Assembly: GCA_030686995.1 (NCBI GenBank)
Contig: CM060708.1
Coordinates: 107,842,463 to 107,906,462, forward strand
Length of the DNA stretch: 64,000 nucleotides
Direction: 5' to 3'
DNA from: Artemisia argyi
Lineage: Eukaryota; Streptophyta; Magnoliopsida; Asterales; Asteraceae
Shown here: piece after piece, positions 21,797-33,524 of the stretch
How positions within the stretch are numbered: the first letter of the stretch is position 1
Layout of the letters: every line of letters begins with the position of its first letter
Made by a program: the position numbers and the translations under genes
The notes under the pieces: model-generated
Told to the model about the DNA's origin: nothing
What the model saw: only the letters and a program-made list of their open reading frames with translations
Databases searched by the model: none

Positions 21797-22311
21797 TTTT
21801 GATTTTTAGCGGTCGTTTAACAAAGAAACGGCTAGTTGTTCCTAATTTTTAAAAAGACTAATTCAAACAACTCATTTTTCTAATAAAAAAAAGGTCACAT
21901 CTTTTTACACATACATTATCTTTTCTTTTCCCCTCATCTTTCCCTCGTTCTCCCACGTTCTACTTTCTTCATTCTTAATTTCTTAAACATGATACGATAC
22001 CTCAATTCGACATTTCAATACGTGATTTAATTACACTAATTTAAGATCTAATTCTTTCAATTCGTTATCTAACATCTTGAATAACATGGTAGGTTTGTTC
22101 ATTTTTTCTTTCTCATGTTTTTATTTCAAATTTAGATCAGTAAACATAAACTCATCATTAACTCTTCATTTTTCATTGTTGTTTCAAGTTTTTCCTCTAA
22201 AAGATTCAAAATAAAGTGTTTAGTAAAATGTCTTTAATGTTTTTGATGAAATGTCTCAATGAAATTTTGTTAGTTTTAGACCCTCAAAGTAATTCTAATA
22301 ATGTTTTAGTA

Positions 22312-22506
22312 CTCTTTCCATCTCAAAATTATTGTCAGGAGACAAAAATAACCATGTTTAATAAAAGTGAGGCCGCTATAATTCTTAACCTCTCTAATAT
22401 AATATTCTTCCACTAAATTCTCTTTCTTATTTAAAATAGAAAGTGGACAATTATTTTGAGACATCCAAAAAAGGAATTATGAACAATAATTTCGAGATGG
22501 AGGGAG
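22312..22506. mobile_element. Stowaway-like MITE (Tc1/mariner type), 195 bp
   Basis: Inverted termini CTCTTTCCATCTCAAAATTA and, from the other end, CTCCCTCCATCTCGAAATTA are flanked by TA dinucleotides. The CTCCCTCC terminus and the TA target are hallmarks of Stowaway MITEs. It is non-coding. Confidence 0.8.
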
Positions 22507-22539
22507 TAATTCTTATAAAGATCTATCTTTTGATATGAC

Positions 22540-22606
22540 GAACTTTAACTTTGATTTCACTATGATCAATATCACAATATCCATCTGTTAGATTACGTTG
22601 TTCATC

Positions 22607-22647
<41 letters not shown>

Positions 22648-23220
22648 AATATTTCTTTTTTGTTATCACAACATTAATCAGTTTTTTTAACAACATCACA
22701 ATGTTCACCAGTCATATTACGTTGTTCGCTATTTTTTTATCTTTTATTTATTTTTTTATTTTTTTTATTTTTGTTTTTGTTAATACAATGTTAATCAGTG
22801 TTTTTTTATAAACAATGTCACAATGTTTATCAGTTATATCACGTTATTTACCAGTTTTCTTTTTGAATAACTTTTTCCTTTTTTTTGTTATCACAATGCT
22901 CATAGTTTTCTTTGACTGTTCATTAGTTAGATTACGTTGTTTATCAGTTTTCTTTTTGAAGAACTTTTTTTGTTATCACAATGTTTATCCGTTTTCTTTG
23001 ATTAACAACATTATAATGTTCATTAGTTAGATCACACTATTTATCAGTTTTCTTTTTTGTTAACTTTTTTCTATTTTTGTTATCACAATGTTAGTTAGTT
23101 TTCCTTGATTGTTTATATGTTAGATCACGTTGTTCATGAGTTTTATTTTGAAGATTTTTTTTCTTTCCTTTTTCTTTCTTTTTTTTTTTTTTTTTTTTTT
23201 TTTTTTATCGCAACAATTAG
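22540..23220. repeat. T-rich degenerate tandem repeat region with two long T runs
   Basis: A loose unit containing TTATCACAATGTT and CATCAGTTAGATTACGTTGT recurs about every 60-110 bp. T runs of about 35 (22609-22643) and about 35 (23172-23206) are embedded. Frames crossing this region are low-complexity only. Confidence 0.65.
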
Positions 23221-23600
23221 ATTCCAATATTCTATCAGTTAGAAATAAAAATAGTAAAACAAAGCTGACAAAAAATAAAAAGGCTTTTTATATTTTTTAA
23301 CTTTCTTACATTCTAACTATATCATAACCCCTATTGATATCGTAATTAAGGCTTTTCTTTTCTTTTTTTTACTTTACAAAGGAAAGCAGAAAACAACATT
23401 TTCGTAACTTATGTTAAGAGAAAACATCACATCCATCTAGCAGGTGTACATTTTAAAAATAAAAAAAGATATGTATAGGCTCACATTTGGTAAAAATCGT
23501 GAAAGGATCAAATATTCTTAAGTTAAAATTAGTAAATATATTCACGCGATTATGTTGGGATTTTATTGGTAATTCAAATTTCAAAATATGGGAGTAGCCT
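23221..23600. other. AT-rich stretch upstream of copy 2
   Basis: No coding signal. It probably holds the promoter of the copy 2 gene, but no single TATA element can be chosen with confidence. Confidence 0.3.
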
Positions 23601-23701
23601 TTGACATTTTCCGCTATGCTACATTGTTTGTTGAAAGTAAAATAATAAAAGCACAAGTGTTGGAAGTGAGTAAAGCATAGATTCAAAGCACAACAACCAA
23701 G
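23601..23701 (+). other. Probable 5' UTR exon of copy 2
   Basis: The end ACAACAACCAAG followed by GTAAAC resembles the exon end and donor upstream of copy 3 (GACAACTAAG before GTAAAT) and upstream of copy 1. No in-frame ATG precedes the junction, so the exon is untranslated. The 5' border is a guess. The intron 23702-24352 contains hAT-MITE remnants near 23800-24080. Confidence 0.45.
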
Positions 23702-24354
23702 GTAAACTGTTCTTTTTTTTCTTTTCCCTTTTTAACATAAACAAAACAATCATGCATGATTATGAATATTTGAAGTGATTAATGATTTTAGAGGTTGCTT
23801 GGCATTGTTTATCAAAGAGTATTTTTGATTTTTTGTTGGCATAAGCTTAATATCAGTATGTAGCTTTTGACTTGCAATGTATAACCTCATTAGTCTTTGC
23901 TGAGTGTGTGGATAAGGTGATCATATTAAGGCTGATAAGTTAAGGTGTTTCGATTAGCGTAAAATGACCATATAAGCCTATAAGTCCAAGCCCTCCCATA
24001 TAAGCCGCCACAAAAGGTGAGCTTGTCAAAAGCCCTTAGAAACTTTCTAGAGCTTTAACTTATAATTTCATCTAAATGCCAGAAAGAGCTTGTTTTTGCT
24101 ACATAAGAATAATCCCGCATTCCCACTAACTAATCTATGAAGATGTTATATATCACCTAGTTTGACTAATGTGTGTTCAGATGATTGGATGAAAATAAAC
24201 TTGTATACAGGTACTGGATGGATTAGTTACTTTTGTTACGAATTTAATTTATTCATAATAATTCTAGTGAGTTTCTTTTCTTAATTTACACTCATATACG
24301 TATGATAATTAATGTAGTTCATATTGTTTTGAAAAATTCTATGTTTCCACAGAT

Positions 24355-25911
24355 ATGATGCAGTCCCGGAATGGAGCCAAACGACCTAGGGACGACACCC
24401 GTAATAGACCTTTAGATTTTATTCCTGGATTAAGATTGTCCAGACACCCTTCTGAACAGCGAAAGGACTTGTTCTTAATGAAATTCGATGATGTTGCTAA
24501 AGCCAAGTCATTGCATCCCACAGAATTTGAAGGTTATACCATCAGAGAACGTTTTGCAAAAATGGGCTGGGAACAATTGCTTAATTTCAAGTGTGACAAG
24601 ATCTATAGACGTGTTGTCATTCAGTGGACCGCGTCATTATCAAGAAATGGGGATGAATTGACTGGTATAGTTGATGGAAAATCGTATACAATCACACCCA
24701 AAAACATTCGAGATCTTCTCAAAGTTGACACACGCACTGATTTGCCTTATGCTTGGTTCAACAAACTAGATTTCCAAACAACCACAGATGAAAACAAATT
24801 AAGATGGGTCAATGCCTGCACAACAGTTTTTGGCACACATGAAGATGCAAAGGCTACGAATGGATGGTATCTGAGATCAAAGATGACCCCACTAGCGAAA
24901 GTTTTGTGGTTAATAGGGGCCTCGACGTTTTACCCACGTGCAGAAAACATGAATTATGTCGGGGCCCATGAGATCTATCTCCTTCACGCTTTATTCACGG
25001 GTGAATACTTATATAGCTTCGCACATTTGATGATTGATGACATATGGAGTATGTATGAGAATGAACATCGGCAAATCATTCCTCATGGATACTACATCTC
25101 TGAGATACTTAATCAATTAGGAGCTGTGATTAAAGATGAATATGTTGAGGTGGTCCATCCACAGTACCGTGTAATATCGAGGGAATCAATTCCTGAACTC
25201 AAATTCTCAGAATCTCCAACGGAATACATAATTGATGATTTGCAAAAGGTACAACGAGTGACCTTCCTAAAGAACGTGCAACCAGGAGTAGCTTCACGAA
25301 AATCTCCACAACCACCATTCGAAAAAAAGCCACCAGAGATGCGTGTACCAGATCCACGTGTGGACATGACCAAGCTACAAAACCTGATTATATCTCACTT
25401 TCAGAAACAACACAGTGAACTAAAAACAATAGTTACGAACATAGAAAAGCAGATAGAACGACGAGGCCAAGAAATAGAAAAACAGGCTGAAGAAAGGGAA
25501 AAGTCTATTGTTAACAACATACAAAAGCTGATAGAATGTCAAGCATTTGAGGCAGAACGTCGAGAACAAGAATCAGAAAGACGAGCTGAACATCGAGAAC
25601 AGGAAATAGAAAGACGGGCAGAACGTCGAGAACAGGAAATAGAAAGACGAGCAGAACTCCGAGCTCACGCTATAATCTGGGACATCGAGAGGCAACATTA
25701 CTTTCACGAGCAGGAGCAGGCTCAGCTACGGATTTCTTGGAACCAAGGTAACAGTGTTAATGGAGTAGATGAATTTCAGTTTCCACAGATCTCTCGTACT
25801 TCATTCCATCCACCACGTGTCGGTTCTAGATATTATGACCCAACCCAAAGTGATGAGATCCCAAAGGAGTTCAAGCCTCTCTTCAGCGATATCTATGGCC
25901 CACGATGTTAG
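24355..25911 (+). CDS. Transposon-protein-like coiled-coil protein, copy 2 (518 aa)
   Basis: An uninterrupted 518-residue frame starts at the first ATG of ATGATG, 2 nt after acceptor GTTTCCACAG. The N-terminal domain (about residues 20-300) is close to that of the other copies: FEGYTIRERFAKMGWEQLL, CDKIYRRVVIQWTASL, IRDLLKVDTRTDLPYAWF, LFTGEYLYSFAHLMIDDIW, HGYYISEIL. The coiled coil is the shortest among the intact copies, about two units (residues 361-435), but has an extra run of the heptad REQEIERRAE repeated three times. The C-terminal cap is conserved (HAIIWDIERQHYFHEQEQ...SRTSFHPP...SDIYGPRC). No enzymatic motifs, signal peptide or membrane segment are seen. It may be the minimal form of the family. 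Function unknown. Confidence 0.8.
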   Translation: MMQSRNGAKRPRDDTRNRPLDFIPGLRLSRHPSEQRKDLFLMKFDDVAKAKSLHPTEFEGYTIRERFAKMGWEQLLNFKCDKIYRRVVIQWTASLSRNGDELTGIVDGKSYTITPKNIRDLLKVDTRTDLPYAWFNKLDFQTTTDENKLRWVNACTTVFGTHEDAKATNGWYLRSKMTPLAKVLWLIGASTFYPRAENMNYVGAHEIYLLHALFTGEYLYSFAHLMIDDIWSMYENEHRQIIPHGYYISEILNQLGAVIKDEYVEVVHPQYRVISRESIPELKFSESPTEYIIDDLQKVQRVTFLKNVQPGVASRKSPQPPFEKKPPEMRVPDPRVDMTKLQNLIISHFQKQHSELKTIVTNIEKQIERRGQEIEKQAEEREKSIVNNIQKLIECQAFEAERREQESERRAEHREQEIERRAERREQEIERRAELRAHAIIWDIERQHYFHEQEQAQLRISWNQGNSVNGVDEFQFPQISRTSFHPPRVGSRYYDPTQSDEIPKEFKPLFSDIYGPRC

Positions 25912-26635
25912 GAGCAGGCAGGTATAACCCATTATAGGCTGATTATGCATGTATAAGGAGCTTATTGTGTTTGACTAGATCCCTGCCATGCGTAATGAAC
26001 TATGATTTGGTCTACCATAAGTAGTTTTACTTTAGGGAAGAGGCTAGTGTGTGCATTTCGTGTTTAACAATCTCAAAATCGTTTTCTTTTCATTTGTCTG
26101 TCATGGTTTACAACGGCGTGACTTATGGATACGTTTGGAGTTAGCTAAGAAAAGTCTCTGATGAAGTTAAACATCAAATACTTTTTTAACCCTGAATATG
26201 AGAAACGTCTATCAGTGAGTTAAGTTGTGAATTTATAGTTACTACTGTTTCTTTTGTTGTGCTGAAGAGTAGTTGAATGAAAAGAAAAATGACCATCTTT
26301 ATCCTATAAATGAATTAATATTGAAACTCTTTGCCTATTATGCTGAACAAGAATTCATCAGCCACCACTGAAAATCAACTACAAAAATTTGAAAAATCGC
26401 TGAAAACTATTCGCTTGCAAAGTTCAAGACTATCGACTATAAGAGGGTGCAGTTTCAATAGAAATGTATGCCAAAGGAGAAAACGGCACAAGAATAAAAT
26501 TTTGATTTGGGGATTTCACCGTTTACTAATCCAGTATCTACATAGTAGGCCTCCTTGGCCACTCCACTAGTCGCTCGGCTACGCCCTAGAATCTACCGGT
26601 TACGCCTCTCTAGAATTCACTATCGCTCATGACTG
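25912..26635. other. 3' flank of copy 2, otherwise featureless
   Basis: It contains the conserved downstream motif CATGTATAAGGAGCTTATTG. The short frame at 26331-26570 shows no recognisable protein features. Confidence 0.35.
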
Positions 26636-27455
26636 GTATATTTGTCATTTGTGAAATGTGGGTCTTTAAATGATTTAGTTTGTGAGTATGCGTAGGATAT
26701 TTATTGGGTATATTTTTATAATATTAGGTATTTTAATAAGTAAAAAATGTGTTGAAAGTTGAAATGATGCTAGATATTTGTGAGTGAAAAGTGAGATGGT
26801 GGTGAAGGAGAGAGAAAACTGATATAGCGTTGTGTGAAAAAGTGAAGTGGTGTGAGGTTCGGGGTAGTCTTAGAGCAAAATTCTATCATGGTAACCTTAG
26901 ATGTATATTTGTTATTTGTGAAATGTGGGCCTTTAAATGATTTTTTTATTATTTATTATTTAGTTTGTGAGTATGTGTAGGATATTATTGGGTATATTTT
27001 TTTTTATAAAATTAGGTATTTTAATAAATAAAAAAAAATGTGTTGAAAGTTGAAGTGGTGTTAGATGGTAGTGAGTGAAAAGTGAGATGGTGGTGAAGGA
27101 GAGAGAAAATTGATATAGCGCTGTGTGAAAACTGTGTGAAAGCTGAAGTGGTGTTGAGGTTCGGGCGTAGTTTTAGAGCAAATTCTATCATGGTGACCTT
27201 AAATGATTTTTTTTTTTTTTAATTATTTAGATTGTGAGTATGTGTTGGATATTTATTGGGGACATTTTTATAAAATTGGTTATTTTAATAAATAAAAAAT
27301 GTGTTGAAAGTTGAAATGGTGTTAGATGGTTGTGAGTGAAAAGTGAGATGGTGATGAAGGAGAGAGAAAACTGATGTAACGCTGTGTGAATAAGTAAAGT
27401 GGTGTGAGGTTTGGGGTGGTCTTAGAGCAAATTCTATCATGGTGACCTTAGATGC

Positions 27456-27458
<3 letters not shown>
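26636..27458. repeat. Tandem triplication of a roughly 270-bp MITE-like unit
   Basis: Three diverged copies start near 26636, 26906 and 27206. Each contains GTGAAATGTGGG or its remnant, TTTGTGAGTATG, GTGTTGAAAGTTGAA, GGTGAAGGAGAGAGAAAA and ends GAGCAAATTCTATCATGG then TGACCTTAGATG. The shared end motif resembles the terminus of a MITE family inserted or duplicated head to tail. Confidence 0.7.

Positions 27459-27489
<31 letters not shown>
27455..27489. repeat. (ATT)n microsatellite
   Basis: About 11 uninterrupted ATT units. Confidence 0.9.
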
Positions 27490-28214
27490 TTTCTTTTTAT
27501 TATTTCTTTTTCTTTTTTTTCCAAAATACCTCGAGACGACCTTTTCTTTTAATTGAGCTTGAGCGACTCCATCAAATTTTTGACAAGTGTCTCTACACAA
27601 GTACTAGTTGTGTAAGACAAAAGTGCATATGTATAAGATACTATTTTAGCTAATTTCTTGGACGACTGAGGCCACATGTATTTGAGACGACTTATATTTT
27701 GTTTTTTTACGAAAAATGTCAAATTTCATATATTAATAAAATAATTCAAACTTCTTGGGCGACCGGCGGTCTTCATTTAATTCTTAGACGACCGGAAGTA
27801 AAAAGAAAAACTTTTTTTTTCCTTTTTCTTTTTAATTCATTAACCCGTGTAATCAATCTTAATATGTGTGATACCTATGGATGACAAAAAAAAAAACGTA
27901 CTTGATGGGGACTCGATCCTCAAACCTGATATGATTGGGAATCCCGGATTTTACCAGGGATAGGGACGGGGACGTGGAATTCCCGAATTACGTAACCGGA
28001 TATGGGGCGGAGATATAGATAACATTAATCCCTAAACCCTACCCCGATCTCTTTAATATATAAATATATGAAAATTATATGTATAACCACACAATTTTCA
28101 CTTTTATATTTATATTTCTACGAGCAGTGACATGTAATAATATATATGCATATATGATATTTAAATGATCAAACAACTTAAAAAGCATAAACATTGAACA
28201 TTAATTATTATATA
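27490..28214. other. Non-coding, possible hAT-derived sequence
   Basis: The piece at about 27880-28060 (GATGGGGACTCGATCC, GGGATAGGGACGGGG) and the piece at about 29250-29325 (GGGGATGGGGTTGAG, CTCCGCTCCGTTGCC) look like two subterminal ends of one old hAT-type element. The Helitron at 28215 would lie between them. No target duplication is visible. Confidence 0.3.
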
Positions 28215-28949
28215 CTAGCAGGGTCCTCGCGCGATGCAGCTGCGGGCACCCTGTAATTTAATTTTTTCGGCTAATAATTTATTTTATTTGTACGTTTTTT
28301 GGCAATAGATTTACTGATTAGTTTTTTAAAGCAAAAGTTTGATGAAATTTTGCTTTGTTTGTATAATTTTATTTATTATTTATTTTTATTTTTTTTGTTT
28401 AGTAGTTTGCTTGATTTGTAAAATATGTGAACATATTTTAGTTTATTATGTTCTTTTTGACAATAAATTTACGGATATCAAAAATTTCGTTTAGCTTGTG
28501 TTCGTTCGGGCTCGAGCTCGTTGGCTCGTGTCCGTTTGGGCTCGAGCCCGTTTGACCCGTACCCGTTCGGGCTCGAGCCCATTTGGCCCATTGCCCGTTC
28601 GGGCTTGAATATTTGTATAATATGCTTTATTATTTGTATTAGTGACATTTAATGCAGGAATTGTGTTTAAGTTGGTTGTACAATATGCTTGATAATTTGT
28701 ATTTCTTATGTAAGGGGTGTTTTAATAAGTGCATTAATTGTATTTATTGAACAGATAATTAATTGTATTTAATGTATATAATGATTTATTTATTGTATTA
28801 ATGTTACTATTAATTGTATGTTAGAATTAAATATGAGGGGAATTTCTATAAGTAGCATTGGTTGTTATACTTATAATTTTAGAAGTTGTATTGCTTAATT
28901 TAAGTATTTCTATTAATAGTAGGCCTTCCTCCATTATAATATAGTATGA
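28215..28949 (-). mobile_element. Non-autonomous Helitron, 735 bp
   Basis: On the - strand it starts TCATACTATATTATAATGG (28949 inward). It ends with a GC-rich imperfect hairpin (CAGGGTGCCCGC ... GCGAGGACCCTG) followed by CTAG at 28215-28218. It lies between A and T in the host, as Helitrons do, with no target duplication. Internally, 28500-28600 carries five variants of CGTTCGGGCTCGAGCCCG. It contains no Rep/helicase coding sequence. Confidence 0.75.
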
Positions 28950-29566
28950 TTGTTACTTAACCAATGTTTTGTTCGGATACTCATATACAATGCACATGCA
29001 CTTATTGTTATATTATATTTGTTGTCTTAATATCTAGAGTTAATTACTTGAAAAATGTATTATACTTGTCGCTTTTTGTTATTGCGTGTACTGAACTTTT
29101 TTTTCCTTTTTATTGTGTGTACTGAACTTTTAAATTTCGATTATTATGTGTAATTTGTGACTATTCAACAATGTAAAATGATCATTTTACCCTTCAAGAT
29201 TTGAAAAAAGTAAGGATAAAATGGTCATAAAATACACAAAATAATCGAAACGGGGATGGGGTTGAGAAATACGATCGCCGACATTCTCCGCTCCGTTGCC
29301 ATTCCTAATCAACTCCGAGCACTAGTTGTAGAAATTAATTATTTACCGCTAACTTTGGAAAAAAAATATTTTTTTTTCTTTTTTTTTTTCCCTCTCACTA
29401 TAACACATTAAAGGAAAAGCTTTTCTTCACCTAAGAAATCCATGAAGCTCTAATTGAATGTAGATGCGAACCATGTGTTTATTAGTGTGTTGGTTGATAC
29501 ATAATTCCTTCAAAGAAATCCATGAAGTCTTTGTATTTGTTGTTTGTGGGTTTTATAAATTGTTGC

Positions 29567-29606
<40 letters not shown>

Positions 29607-31077
29607 ATGAAGACCTAAGTGTACAAAAATGGCCCATTTTTGTTTAGACAACATAAAACCATTTCATTACGTAATGAATAGACGCAATTACAAAAAGACG
29701 CATAGTCGTCATCCCAATATAATCACTCACCGAAAGTGAGCAAAATACTTCAACCTCTCAGACATTTATTTATTACTTTTTCTCTTTTTTTAACAACAAT
29801 TTCATATGATATTTTTTATCAAGAAGCTAGAAGCACAAATCAATATAATGACGAACGATATCAAAATACACCCACATCACAAACACATAAAATACTCCAA
29901 ACCTAAATAAACCATCAAAAAAACCAAACAAAAATGAAAAGACACCAAAAGATGACTGCTCCTTGAACAAACAAATTATGGTGTCATTTGACGATCTAAT
30001 TTGAGCGTTTTAGAAGAAGACCCTTTCGTTAAGTGATTATTTTTTTCTTTTCAATCGATGAATTAAATTTTTAGAAAAGTCAGATGAGAATGTTTAGAAG
30101 ACCTCGTTTTCTTCTTCAAGCGGGTCATTTTTTCCACCTCTTAGGCGTCGGATTCTTTTTTCTTTTTGAGGATCTGTCTGCTAAAGGGAGTAGGTCATTG
30201 CTATATAATAATGTTTGTTTTAATTGAGTCCACACAAATCTGTTGTTGTGTCTGTAACACAAAGGCAAAGCAAAAGTCACTCTCCCCATTTAAAACTTCT
30301 AACAGAGCATGACTCACATTGAACCCATATCAATTTATAACCGTCTGATTGTGAAAAAATAAATAAATAAATAAATAAACGCACTCTTAGTAATATTAAC
30401 TTTATCTATTACAAATATTGTTTTAATAACCCCTCTTTTACATCCAAACATCAAAATTTATTCCATTATTGTAGACACCTACTCGTGTAACTCATATACT
30501 GTCCTTATTGTAGACCTAAAGTGCACCTACAAATAACTGTTAAGTTAATGAGGTTCCAGTCTGTGATTGAAAACAGTTTCCACCACCGTTTACTTTAAAT
30601 TTATTACTTCGCACATGGACTACAAATTTACAAACTTGGGCTAATAAAGTAACACCAAAGAAGTACTAAACACTTGGGTCATTGTGCTGACACCCTTAGA
30701 AATTGGATATAAAAGAGTATGGCACCGGTCGGCCGCGTTGCGGCCTAATCTTTTTTTTCTTGTTATTATCTACGTCAAATTTTTAAGCATAACAGTAACA
30801 TATGTAACAAAGAAGATGCCAGCATAATAGTTTAAACATCATTCTTTCATTCGCAACTTACAGATTGCATACCTAACGATACGTCAACACATACTTCAAC
30901 CTACTTCTCAATATAAGAACTAAAGACAAACACTCCCTAGCCTTATGTGGTCCTAATGTCTTAGAAGCCTAAAACACACAGCAAATAAAATACTACATAT
31001 TAGAAAAAATAAACCAAAACTTTTTAAAATTCACTTTATAATAGTTAGCAAATCTTTTCAAGAACCTTAGATGACAA
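28950..31077. other. AT-rich, no gene recognised
   Basis: The region contains an A run at 29571-29603, an (ATAA)n stretch near 30358-30378, and a perfect GC hairpin GGCCGCGTTGCGGCC near 30731. No coding frame with protein-like composition was found on either strand. Confidence 0.4.
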
Positions 31078-33524
31078 TTAACTCTGACACGACATACCAT
31101 GTGAAGAGCCTGTTGCATGTTTCGTCTGTTGCTCTGAACCACCATGGGTCTCAGTTTCTGAGCGTGCAATAAATCAACAACATTATAGTCGCCAATAAGT
31201 ATAGTGTTTATAGTAATGAGGAGCATAATATTTGTATTAGTGAAGCAGCCGTCACATTGCTGAAGGAGTGGGAAACACTCACCGGGCAAGATACCGTTGA
31301 TGGCGTGGTCAAACCAAAGAACACCAGCTACGGGGTTATCTTCTGCAACAACAAAGAAAAGAATTAAGAATTATTTGCATTACAGTAGAAAGATGCTAAT
31401 GAGGCCCAACTGTAAGGCTAACACTTACCATGTAACGCACCACTGGTAACATGGTCAAACTGAGCCCCATCTGGCATATGCCTATCAAAACTTGCATCGC
31501 CACTGGCAGGACTATGAGTATCCCAAACGTGACGAATGATTCCCGACTGGAAATCCAGAATAACCGGTCCTCGTGGTAGTCCTGCAACAACATATCCGAT
31601 TGTTACATAGACTTAGAGCATAGCAAGATCCTAAATTGAATAACACAAACATAAAAAAGGATCTTAACATAAACAATAAGCATGTACAAAACACAAAAAC
31701 ATGTACCTGTAATGTGGCATAAGCACAAAAATGTAAGTTAGTTGACACCTTAAAGTCAAATGTGACTGTTGTACAGGTAAAAGGAATCGACGCATACCAC
31801 TCTTTGCAATGGAAATAAATACCACTGTCAATGCTTTGGCACACTTGTTGCATAGACACTAAATCATGCAGTAAAACAGAATTTAGAAATTGTCGTCAAA
31901 GATGAAAATAAATAGTATATAGAATGAGAGAGTTACTGTGTGGACTTTTCAATTATTTTCGCGCGAAAGCGACAGTTGATACGGCTACACCTTACCTTAT
32001 CAATGTGGTTATATACGATATCATGTATGGAACTGAGATTTCTATTTCATGCTACATTCCTCACCTCAACTATATTGATAAAACGTATAGGACTTTCTTA
32101 CAGGTTGATCATCAATACCCTTATCTTCGCCACCCTTTTTAGTCGAATGCCACTCCTTCCCTATCAACCGTTACATTACAGAAAAGGTGGTCATCAATTA
32201 AATCCAGCATGTGCAACAACTTTTTTCTGCAAACTACTTGGTCTCAGCTTTTTTTCTGTGCATGCACTAATACACACTGGTGGCAAGAACAATCTAGTTT
32301 CACGCTTGAAACGTGTGAAGACGAAACAATTAATTTTAAGGAAATGCACAATCTGATTTAAACCCACACCCACAGGATGCTTACCAATGTATCAGCTGAG
32401 TTCTGGCGAGAACTATGCAGTTTCTTGATAGCGACCAGCCTGTAAATGATGGGCGAATATAGTCGGCACAAACGCTTGAATCGGCTGAGATACTACTGCG
32501 TCACACATCGACACCTATAAAGTAAACGAAAGATATGATATTGTGTTAACGCAAACATTTTGTCGTTCCACGTATATGACAAACGTGAACCATAATAATA
32601 CATATATACAATTGAAAAGAGAATGGCAAAATATATATATAAAGCAAGTAATTAACCAACCTTTTGGAAAGCACTTGGGCTGCTGCCGTTCGTATGTAAA
32701 CCTGATACACCCGCTACAAACCTGAACCATAATAATACATATATAATTATATACAGCTGATAAGAAAATGGCGAAATATATATAGAGCAAGTAATGAACC
32801 TTGTGAAAAAACACTTGCCTTTCCACCATTTGTATCCAAACCTGATACACCTGATGGCGCTGCTTCTTTTTCATATACAATATTGAAAATCGTCAATGAT
32901 TGAGCGTTAAATACTTAAAAAACTAATGTACGTCTAAAGAAATAAAAAACAGTCATGTAAATATCATATCCTGACGTGAAGGTGGCATGTACCTCAACTT
33001 GCCTCCATATTCAAACTTCATAATGAAAAATCGTTGAACCTCCAAAAAGCTCAAACCCCAAACTGGATTATCACTACAAAAACAAACTTTAGCTTAAACA
33101 AATTCAAACCCAATTCAATGATTACCAACTTGAACATTTAGCTCAAAAAGATTCAAAGCCAATCAAATCAAAACCAAAAAGATTCAAACTTTATTCTATA
33201 AAAACTGATAGACCCTAAAAAGATACAAACCCATTTCAATTAAAACCAATCTAAATACTAAAACAACAAAAAGACTCAAACTTTATAATGCATATATCAA
33301 TAAACCCTAAAATAGCTCAAACCCATAATTAAATTATTATCATAATCATACTTTAGCTCAAAAAGATTAAAACCCAATTCAATTAAACCCAATCTAAACA
33401 TAAAAACAACAAAAAATCAATCTTTACAATGCAAAATCAATAAACCCTAACCTTCTGGAGAGTGATGAAGGCGGTGGTATAGATGAAGGAGATGATGGAG
33501 GGAGTTCTGGAAGCGTGTGTTCAT
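31078..33524 (-). CDS. Probable spliced gene of unknown function (3' half well supported)
   Basis: Read on the - strand, five segments join with canonical GT-AG borders into one open frame. They are 32492-32385 (YLSRFKRLCRLYSPIIYRL...), 31858-31798 (CLCNKCAKALTVVFISIAKS), 31581-31429 (LPRGPVILDFQSGIIRHVWD...), 31342-31283 (EDNPVAGVLWFDHAINGILP) and 31157-31078 (ETETHGGSEQQTKHATGSSH..., stop TAA). The last three junctions are all phase 1 and lengths fit exactly. Further upstream the model is unsure. A near-duplicate pair of short exon-like segments lies at 32661-32701 and 32800-32841, and a first exon may start at 33524 (MNTRFQNSLHH) with donor GTTAGG after 33452. I do not recognise the protein. 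No known domain or targeting signal is evident, and a decayed gene or a non-coding transcript is possible. Confidence 0.45.
32580..32860. repeat. Tandem duplication of a roughly 135-bp intron/exon segment
   Basis: Two copies share GAACCATAATAATACATATA, GAAAATGGCGAAATATATAT (or a close variant), a short exon-like piece and AAACCTGATACACC. They duplicate a short putative exon of the - strand gene. Confidence 0.6.

Noticed and set aside
22540..23220. Possible membrane protein in a Phe/Leu-rich frame (22815-23030)
   Set aside because: It is low-complexity translation of T-rich repeats.
30720..30760. Perfect GC hairpin GGCCGCGTTGCGGCC followed by a T run, resembling a bacterial terminator
   Set aside because: The genome is eukaryotic. 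It is more likely the end of a decayed transposable element; no Helitron CTAG terminus was found to confirm that.
31924..32356. + strand frames of 72 and 138 residues
   Set aside because: They overlap introns of the better supported - strand gene and have no recognisable motif.
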